The notes under the pieces: generated by a model | The model's input: only the letters and a program-made list of their open reading frames with translations | Told to the model about the DNA's origin: nothing | Database searches by the model: none | In this document: piece by piece, positions 9,503 through 17,176 of the stretch | Numbering within the stretch: the stretch's first letter is position 1 | Layout of the letters: each line of letters starts with the position of its first letter | Made by a program: the position numbers and the translations under genes | Assembly (NCBI GenBank): GCA_001970855.1 | Contig: LSSN01006023.1 | Coordinates: 1-17,176 of the forward strand | Direction: 5' to 3' | DNA: 17,176 nucleotides | Source: Smittium culicis | Taxonomy: Eukaryota; Kickxellomycota; Harpellomycetes; Harpellales; Legeriomycetaceae

Positions 9503-9949
9503 ATGGTACATATCGCATCTCTCGGCCTACTATTTGCACTGCCAGTGCTGGCCATGTCAAATTTTACTGGATATAGTAACATTAACAGCCCGACCAAGCG
9601 CGAAGACAACACCGTCGCCGCCGACTTGCTCCTGAGCAACATCAAAACCGGATTCGCAAGCTATACCGGCGGATGGCTCGTCGACTGCTACGTGAGTGGC
9701 CACAGAAAAGCCGCGAAAATGTCGTGCTGGACAAATTCCGACAACGGCGGTGCGCCAGGTGACGCATTTTACGCGTTCTTGGCCAACTCGATCAGAAACG
9801 TCGCTGACAACGAGTGCAAGTACGTCGACTATATAAGCGGAAATGGCGGCAACATATCGTGCGTGATCGTTTCCATATATAAGGAAGCATCTGGCAGCGA
9901 TACGTGCAGAATGCCCCGGATTAGCTATGATAGAACATGCAGCATATAA
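9503..9949 (+). CDS. Small secreted cysteine-rich protein, family not recognised
   Basis: A 148-residue protein in one exon. Residues 1-17 are a typical signal peptide (hydrophobic ASLGLLFALPVLA, cleavage likely after VLA). A Lys-Arg at 32-33 followed by Glu-Asp fits a Kex2 processing site, giving a mature chain of about 115 residues. After it come six cysteines at 62, 75, 105, 120, 135 and 146, an even number fitting three disulfides, plus several Gly-rich turns (SDNGGAPGD, SGNGGN). NFT at 20-22 lies in the propeptide and NIS at 117-119 in the mature part as possible N-glycosylation sites. I cannot name the family; a secreted effector, cell-wall or killer-toxin-like protein are possibilities based only on architecture. 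The G+C content is about 50-57% in sampled lines, against about 33% in the NOG1 coding sequence and far less in the flanks. There are no introns, unlike the neighbours. This may reflect transfer from elsewhere or strong codon bias from high expression. Confidence 0.85.
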   Translation: MVHIASLGLLFALPVLAMSNFTGYSNINSPTKREDNTVAADLLLSNIKTGFASYTGGWLVDCYVSGHRKAAKMSCWTNSDNGGAPGDAFYAFLANSIRNVADNECKYVDYISGNGGNISCVIVSIYKEASGSDTCRMPRISYDRTCSI

Positions 9950-10062
9950 CTGCTCTCCCCCCCCCCCATTGAATCATTTTTTATGTTTAAATTGTCGTTT
10001 AGAATATATACATTTGTAATAATATAATACAAATTAAAACTTTAAATATCCGGTGCCCTATA

Positions 10063-10068
10063 AATAAA
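10063..10068 (+). terminator. AATAAA polyadenylation signal candidate
   Basis: AATAAA lies about 115 bases after the stop of the secreted-protein gene, a plausible 3' UTR distance. The hexamer is common in AT-rich DNA. Confidence 0.35.
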
Positions 10069-10314
10069 ATTCAAATCGCTACAAATGCAGCCGCATTTAT
10101 CCCTATTGTGCGATAATAATAACATTCTGTGAAACCTAAATAACACTCATCCTCGGGTCTAAATTTTGTTAGTCAATTATTAATTTAAGTACTCACAAAT
10201 GGAATTTATATCTAGAAGAGTACAATGGATTTGTTTAAAAATTATTAAAAAAAATAATAATAATTTCAAAAGTAGATGAAAGAAATGTATTTTAAAAGTG
10301 TGGATTTGTAAGAG

Positions 10315-10332
10315 TAATAATAATAATAATAA
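10315..10332. repeat. (TAA)6 microsatellite
   Basis: Six TAA units lie about 50 bp downstream of the NOG1 stop codon (on its 3' side), probably within or just beyond its 3' UTR. Confidence 0.85.
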
Positions 10333-10381
10333 GATAGAATTTATAGAACAGCTGCGAATAGGGAGGAGGAAAAATAATCAT

Positions 10382-12429
10382 TTAGCGATAATCAGTTGAA
10401 CCTGCCTTTCGTTTACCACTGAATAAATGTTTAGGCATCTTAGTAAGGATTTGGCGATCTGATTCACCACGTTTAGCAAGCAAGTTGGATTTCCTTTGGA
10501 ATTTGGCTTTCTTCTTGTTAACGACATTCGCCATAGATTCGTTTTGGAGACCTGCTGTAGATCTATCTCTAACAACGCTAACAGAGCGTTGGCTGAATAC
10601 GGTGGTGCTATTATTACCCTTCATAGACATCTCTTCGTTACTATCTCTATTCATGATTGAAGCAGGACGTTTACGCTTCGACATTGCCAAAAGACTAGCT
10701 GCTCTATCACCAATATTTCCTGAAATATCAACATTTTTGAATCTTTTTTCAAAGTCCTCAGCTGTGTGTTTAGAGGCGCGCATTTTAGTTGTAATTTTAG
10801 GTCTATTGGTAGTGTTCCTAAGCCTGGATTCTTGTGCCAGTGTTTGTTTCTTAGCTCTAATAGATTTAGCCATTCTAATAATTCTAGCTTCATCTTCATC
10901 GATTTCTTCAGATCCGTTCTCATGATCGTAAACTCCTTCAGCTTCAAGTTGTTCCTCTTCTTTTTCAAGCATGGCAAGTTTGTGTTCAATATCAGGGTCG
11001 ATAAAGTCAGCAATATTCTTACCGTCAATAATTTCTGGAATAATGTCTTCTTTCCAATCATCGTTCTTGAGCATGTAGTCTTTCTTAAGGTTTATGTTAT
11101 AAACACCTGCACCACCATGCATCAATTCAATATCTTTTTCAAGAAGAGGTCTTTCAGGATCTTCTTTATCGTATTTAGGTTTAGCTAGTGCATTTGGAGG
11201 AATGAAAGGAAGTCTTTCAACGCCATCTCTCTTAGTAGGAACACTAAGATTAATTCTGTTGAGGGAATCTTTAATTTTGCTTCCCTTCAATTTAGACTCT
11301 ACTCTAAACTGCAGTAAAGATTCACATGCCATGTTTCTGGTTTCCATAATACCAGTATCCATATATGAACTAAGTCTGGTAAGCTTTGCATCACCAATTT
11401 CTTCTATGTGTCTGATTTTAGCTTGAACATCTTCAGGTAAATCTTCTAGTTGCATAACATCGGTCTTTGACATTACCAAAAATGTGGGTCTGTTACCAAA
11501 CAATGGCTTTATACTGTTGAATAGAGATAGTTGAGCATCGATACTGTATCCGCATTGTTCAGACAAATCAATGAAAAACATTACGCAAGCACGTAAATGG
11601 GCAAGGGCGGTGATCGATTGCATTTCAATGGTGTTTCTTTCTTCGAGTTCGTGGTCAAGAATTCCTGGAGTGTCAATTACTTGCCATCTAAGATATTTGT
11701 AATCCATGTGACCTACAAACAAGGACTTTGTGGTGAAAGCATATGGCTGAACGTCGACGTCAGCTCTTGTTACTTTATTCATAAAGCTTGATTTACCGAC
11801 ATTTGGGTAACCACAAATAAGAAGGGTGCGGGTATTGGTGTCGATACTAGGCAATCTGGAAAGATGCATTCTTACCTGTTCCAAGTAACCCAAACTGTCT
11901 TTTTGTCTTTTCATAATGGTTGCCATTCTTCCTAAAGCAGCTTTTTTAAGCATTTTGCATCTATAGAGGGAGTCAGCAAATTTGAGCAATCTGACAAGAT
12001 CTTTACCAACAGAGGTAATTAGATGTTTTGCGGTATTAATTTGACCAAGAGCTAGTTTATAATGGTCTTTATCGTATAAAACGTTCATAAGATCTGAATA
12101 GAAAGGATGGATGTTCTAATGAGCATTAAAAATAACGTAAGGTTTAAACAAAATTAGAAAATGATGATAGCAAATATTATTATAAGAAATTGAAAAATAG
12201 TTACATCGAGTTGTGGGAAGTCTTGAATAATGAGACCAAGCTTTTCTTCAAAAGTTTCTTGAGTGTATTTGACTTTGCGCATGTAAAACTGTCTGATTCT
12301 ACCGATACTGTATCCAGGATGGACAACAGTTGGAGTTTTGCGCTGAGTCCTGGAGAGGACAATGTCGACAAAGTCGCTACTGGTAGGGACTGGATGTATG
12401 CGCTTAAAGTTGTATAAGGTTTGAGACAT
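10382..12429 (-). CDS. NOG1: Nucleolar GTP-binding protein 1, two exons
   Basis: Essential Obg-family GTPase that binds pre-60S ribosomal particles in nucleolus and nucleus. Exon 1 is 12205-12429 and exon 2 is 10382-12115, with an 89-bp intron (donor GTAACT, acceptor ATTAG, phase 0), giving 652 residues; human has 634 and yeast 647. The splice restores the conserved [21 protein letters not shown]. Visible parts: N-terminal NOG1 domain ([33 protein letters not shown]), G1 GYPNVGKSS at 177-185, [20 protein letters not shown] covering switch I, G3 DTPG at 223-226, [16 protein letters not shown], a G4 position reading SKTD at 291-294 where human has NKCD, then [20 protein letters not shown], an acidic stretch and a basic Lys/Arg-rich tail ending near [10 protein letters not shown]. 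Length and motifs are complete. The serine in G4 is the only departure noticed. Opposite-strand open frames here are shadows of this gene. Confidence 0.98.
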
Positions 12430-13067
12430 TTTAGCTTATTTGGGTAGTAAGGTCGGACAAAGGGAATGGGTAGGGAAAATGCCAATAAATTCAAAAAAAA
12501 TACAAAGGAACAGTATATATAATATATGTTCTTGTGAATTTTCTTTACTGGAATTTACACAATTAAAAAGAAATTGTGTTGAGATTTAAAGGTTTTTTAT
12601 TTATAGCTTCATATAAATTTGAGTTTTCTTTTTTTTTTCTAAAAAAAATTTTTTATTAGATTTATAAAAAAAAAAAGTTTTTTATATGTATTCATACAAG
12701 TCCTTCCAATAGATGAAATAATTAAAATATTTATTGTCCAATTATTTCAATCGACTATTTATTTATTCAGCAATTACCAGTTGATTAAAATCTAACTTGA
12801 CTTTAATTCCGTTTTTTCGTTCAAAAGCCTAAATAATTTACTCATTCGCTGAATTATATAGTGTAAGCTGTATAAAGCTTGTAATTAGCCAATTGGAAAA
12901 TAATTTGAATTTTTTTTGATTTATATTACGATAATATACTTAAAGCCTATTTTTAAGCAAGTATGATCTAACTCATGATTAGCTGGACTTTTCCTTGTAT
13001 TTATTTAGCGTTAGTTTATAGCTCATAATTGGATCTATATTATTTTAACCATTTCTTAGCAATATCT

Positions 13068-13173
13068 TTTCGCCTATAAAGGCGTATAAAGAGTGATTTC
13101 ATGCTATCGAACCATCATTTCGCCTATAAAGGCGTATAAAGAGTGATTTCATGCTATCGAACCATCATTTCGC
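13068..13173. repeat. Perfect 50-bp tandem duplication with internal hairpin
   Basis: Units 13071-13120 and 13121-13170 are identical; TTT before and CGC after extend the match. Each starts with CGCCTATAAAGGCG, a 5-bp inverted repeat (CGCCT/AGGCG) around ATAA. The lack of any difference implies a recent duplication or ongoing correction, inside otherwise degenerate AT-rich DNA. GC content is higher than in the surroundings. Confidence 0.95.
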
Positions 13174-16100
13174 GATTTATCAAAGGTCTTCCATTACTGA
13201 AGTTATTAATACAACAAAATATAGCTCTTAGTTTTTCTAAGTTTAAGCTCAAAAATAGTCTGTATTGACTATATATAGTTTAGAAAGAATAAATTTTTTT
13301 ACTTAAACGGGCCAAATAAACATTTAGTAGATTTCATTTCTAAACTTGCCAATCAGAGTTTATATATAATTATTGGTTTACAAAAAATTTTTATTTTAGC
13401 CTTTAGATTCATTGATGCATTCCAATAAAATTATAATAGTTTATTTATAAAATAAATTTACACTACAGAACTTTAACGGCTGCCCTTAATAGACACGTAT
13501 AATGTGTAATCTTTCAAGTATCAAATAAAATATTAGAATACATGATTTTATAGTACATTCAATGACTAGATAATTATATTTTACGATATACTTCTTTGAA
13601 TCTATTTTAACCCAGTCTAAGAATATTTAATCTACAAAATAACTCCATAAAATACAAAAATGCCTTTTCATAATCGGAAATTGTAAATTTTATATCTAAA
13701 ATATTTTTCATTAATAAATTTTAGCTCAAAAAAAGTAAAGATAATACACTTTTAAAACTAGTATAGAAACTCGAGATTTAGAATATACCAATTTAGGCAT
13801 AATATTATATCTAATATCCCTAATTAGACTTTTCAAGCTTTTCTTACAATCTATTTAAAATGAAAATTTTTTAAATAGATATTGCTGTTATTTGTGGTTA
13901 AATACTTTTACTGTCAGTATCGAAGAATACTTGGTAGATTTTTATAATTCAATCAAAATATAATGCTAGATAAAAATATTCTGACTGATATAAAAATCTT
14001 CTGCGGACCAAAAAAAAATCAAATCATTCTTCATAATAATTTTATATAGACTAATTCTAAATTCCATAAAATTAAATAAAAGCCGATTTCTTTATGTATA
14101 TCATATATTTTCACTCCAATTAAGCACAATTTTAATTCCATACTTCTTCAGCCTTTTTATATATAAATTTTCCATTTTAAGCTATTATTATCTAGACTTA
14201 TTTTTTAACCTCATCTATTAATTGCTTAGTCATTCTAACATTCCCTTTAATATTTATCATATTGATTTTTTTACTAAATTACCCTGTATAATTAGTATTG
14301 ATAACTATATATCAATTCTAAATGATAGAACTGTGGCGGAGCAATGTCAAAAAATACTTGATTATCATTAAGGGTATATTCAACTCATATCAATATAATA
14401 AAACATGCCATTTATCTAATACTGCTAAACTGCCATTTCAATACTATATTTATGTGGCTTTTACTAGAATAATATATAAAAATTCATCCCTAAAAATAGC
14501 ATTATCTTTGTAAAAATAAGTATACCTTTTATCATCTGATTATGCTTTTTTATATTCGATTCATAAACTTTAAAGAGCTCTCAGATATGAAACTTGTAAA
14601 AATTGAAATTTAAGTAAAGTTGATTTAATATAGCTCAAATAAATCATACTTGGTGAACATTTAAAATACTTTATTACATATATTATGAGACGAAAAAATT
14701 TTTTATATCGAAATCTTTTAATTATGTAGTATTAACTAATAAAAACTCCACCTTTAATCTTAATTAAAGATATTAAGCTTGTTTTAAATTGGTTAGTTTG
14801 ATTTATAAAATATAGAACAAATTTAAATTTCAATAAGGCGTAGTAGTAATTAAATGTATTTTTTCAAAAAAATATCTGACTAATAATAGTCTATAACTAA
14901 ACATATTTTAATGCTAAACTTTTTTATTGAATTTAATTAATTATATTTAATTCTTAAATTATGTATTTTATTAACAATAAGAATTTTATATGAACTTATT
15001 ATTAATGATTTTTACCTAAATTTTCGAGAGTCATTTTATTTTTATTTTCTGTTGGCTATTTATATCTCAAAATCAACATCGATTACTAGAAAATTTTTTT
15101 TTCTTCAAATTTTACTTATGAGATTGATTTCCTTCCATAGTATAAATTATTTCCAATAAGTTTTTGAATTTGAGGAATAACCTCGTTTAAAATGTGGCTA
15201 AAAAATTCACCAAAACTTTTTTCGTTTTATCAGTATTCATTTTTTTTCTTTGTTTCTTATGATTTCTTACTCTCCTTTATATTACATTTCGATTTATTTT
15301 TCCTCAAGAATTAAAAATATGATTATAGCCACTTTCTATTAATTATGGTAGACTTATTCTACTAATTTTCTCATTTACACATTATTATGATTTTATATTC
15401 ATTATAAGCCATGATGTAAATATGTTTACATTTACTGATATGCTCTATATTATGTTATGATAATTTATTTTTTACACTACTAATTTTAGAATATTATATT
15501 TACAATTTTATCTGTAAAAAATCACTTGTATATTTAATTCTTATGAGTTTTAAGCTTTGCGAATTGAAATTAAATTTAAAAAATACCAATATTGATATAC
15601 TTTATTAATAATAATTTTTAAAATGATAGTTTATCCGTAAAATAAATTAATAGATTAGTATAATACCTATATTTTTTATAACTGTTAGATATTAAAATAT
15701 ATGCACATTAGTATATTTAAATTTTTTTTGTGAAAAAAAATAAAGTATAGCTTTTTAAAAAAAATTAAACTTTTCATATAATTTCTGTTTATAAAAATCA
15801 GCATTAAATCATAATAAAATGAATATTGTATATCAAATTATAATATCTATTATATTTTGGTATTTCATAAATAATATAATCATATAATCTTTTGAAAAAA
15901 TAGTTAAATAATTTAATTTGTATTTCGTAAATAATCTATAAATTTTTTTGTAAAAAATGCATATATTACTTGTACTAAATGAAAACCCGATTTAATTAAA
16001 AAAATCATAAATAAAAAAATATTAATAATATAGATAATTCAAAGATTATTTATTGATCAGCAGCTTATTTAATAGTTTATTTTTCACGTTTATTTTATAA

Positions 16101-17152
16101 AAGCTTTGGCTTTTTAAAAATTGAATGAAAAATAATAGTATTTTTATAGATATAAATATATTGGATTAGATGAATATAAATATTTTGTTATCTCGTTATA
16201 ATTTTAAGAAAAATGTGCTTAATTCATAAATAAATGATAAAAAGATATAGCATAGAAAAAAACTCTATTCCACTTTATTTTAATTGTAATTTTTTTCTCC
16301 ATTTTTTTTATTAATTTTAATAAATTTAATAGCCAAAAATTATATTCAATTATAACTATCGTATATTTTATAGTGTTATTATTTTTTATAAAATTGGCTA
16401 TTTTCACTAAACTATAACTAATTCATATATTTATCTTTAAATTATTTTTTGGGATTTTTATCTATTTTAACTTGTATTAAATGAGTATTAGTACTTTATA
16501 AAACCTCGATATTATCAATTATTGATTGATACATGATAATTTTCTTTGTTCTAGCTTAGTCAAATATTTTGTGTATATATTAGAATAAGTTATATATTAT
16601 ATTTCCAAGCCAGTAATTTATAAATATATATTCAAATCTGTTTTTTAAGCCAAAATCACGATAATAAAAATATTAATTCTTGAATATCATTTTTCTTAAA
16701 TTTATACGAATAACTTTTATCATTGTACTATGGTTTTAAAATATCTTCATTTACTAAAAATAATTTAGAAAAAAATATTATGAGCTAAAATGCTAAATAT
16801 TGTATTGAATATAGTTAATAATTTATACTATATTTAAACTTTCTATTTTAGTTAAAACCAGTTACTTTTTATTAAATGATATTTCAAAGAAAAAAATTCC
16901 AAAAATATCCCTGCAACTATTTTTATACATAATTTTTATATCAATAATATATTTCATTTGTTTCTTAATATAAAAAAGAAACCACTAAAAAATTTAATCA
17001 TAAATTTTTATTCTATTGAGTTTAATAATAATAATTATTATTTTATTATTTTTTTTTTGTCTCATAGAGTTTATTAAACATAATTTAAAAGTATACAAAA
17101 TACTATAAAAAAATATTTAAAAAGTTATAAAAAATAATAAAAAAATAATTTT

Positions 17153-17176
17153 TCAACCGACCCCCCTCCGCCGCTC
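17153..17176. other. Abrupt GC-rich end of window
   Basis: After more than 4 kb of very AT-rich sequence, the last ~20 bases (ACCGACCCCCCTCCGCCGCTC is their gist, starting at 17156) are strongly C/G-rich. This may be the edge of a new region or a sequence artefact at a contig end; too short to classify. Confidence 0.5.

Larger units (their letters stand above)
9950..10381. other. Convergent 3' region between secreted-protein gene and NOG1
   Basis: This 432-bp gap holds the 3' ends of both flanking genes. Visible are a C11 run at 9957-9967 starting seven bases after the stop codon, an AATAAA at 10063-10068 and a (TAA)6 run at 10315-10332. No gene is seen. Confidence 0.6.
12430..17176. other. 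4.7-kb AT-rich gene desert
   Basis: No credible gene is seen from the NOG1 start to the right edge. Sampled lines 13681-13740 and 15901-15960 are about 13% G+C. The two longest open frames (14322-14513 plus, 16219-16407 minus) have biased Ile/Lys/Asn/Tyr composition expected of random AT-rich DNA. The first ~100 bases must hold the NOG1 promoter. Also present are a 50-bp tandem duplication at 13068-13173, many A/T runs and short palindromes (for example arms at 13851-13860 and 13869-13878, and AAT/ATT runs at 17022-17050). It could be decayed transposon sequence, an AT-rich isochore, or part of a centromeric or subtelomeric region; the sequence alone does not decide. Confidence 0.6.

Noticed and set aside
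10485..11791. Several open frames on the plus strand and other minus frames over 10378-11791
   Set aside because: They lie opposite or out of frame within the conserved NOG1 coding sequence and show no known features of their own.
12190..12494. Open frames overlapping NOG1 exon 1
   Set aside because: Exon 1 in the NOG1 frame matches the family start; the others are shadows.
14322..14513. A 63-codon open frame in the AT desert, and another at 16219-16407 on the minus strand
   Set aside because: Ile/Lys/Asn/Tyr-rich composition expected by chance in AT-rich DNA; no splice partners or motifs.
1..17176. CRISPR arrays, bacterial operons, rRNA genes, or an intact transposon or virus
   Set aside because: No regularly spaced repeats, ribosome-binding sites, rRNA signatures, transposase, reverse transcriptase or capsid-like reading frames were seen.

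Overview
The window is eukaryotic nuclear DNA, most likely from an AT-rich, intron-containing fungus. Support: conserved eukaryotic genes broken by short GT-AG introns (15 inferred, 67 to 238 bp), a secreted protein with a Kex2-type Lys-Arg site, ordinary stop codons (TAA, TAG and TGA all used) and very AT-rich intergenic DNA. The presence of ARL8 and a COP9 signalosome subunit argues against a Saccharomyces-like yeast. The exact lineage cannot be fixed from this sequence; an early-diverging or otherwise AT-rich fungus is a guess.

Left part (1-4317): two divergently transcribed genes about 600 bp apart. On the minus strand is APC2, the cullin-like subunit of the anaphase-promoting complex. 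I reconstructed nine exons from 2875 down to the left edge; the C-terminal part lies outside the window. On the plus strand is a compact CSN7 (COP9 signalosome subunit 7) in four exons. Both belong to the cullin-type ubiquitin ligase world, one as a ligase scaffold and one as part of the deneddylase that controls cullin-RING ligases.

Middle (4318-10381): a gene-free stretch holds a GC-richer island with short open segments in three frames (possible gene relic), small direct and inverted repeats, and a long C/T-rich, G-poor tract. That tract leads into a four-exon ARL8 small GTPase gene (6725-7563), a lysosome/vacuole-type Arf-like protein. A 1.9 kb AT-rich spacer with a (TA)14 microsatellite and G/C homopolymer runs follows. 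Then comes an intronless ORF (9503-9949) for a small secreted protein with six cysteines, whose base composition (about 50-57% GC in sampled lines) is strikingly unlike everything around it.

Right part (10382-17176): NOG1 (nucleolar GTP-binding protein 1, 60S ribosome assembly) lies on the minus strand in two exons, convergent with the secreted-protein gene. To its right are about 4.7 kb without a recognisable gene, down to about 13% GC in sampled lines, carrying one perfect 50-bp tandem duplication. The last ~20 bases switch abruptly to GC-rich sequence.

The genes do not form a pathway or operon. The items most worth a second look are the compositionally foreign secreted protein, the decayed GC-rich island that may be related to it, the APC2/CSN7 shared promoter and the AT-rich gene desert.
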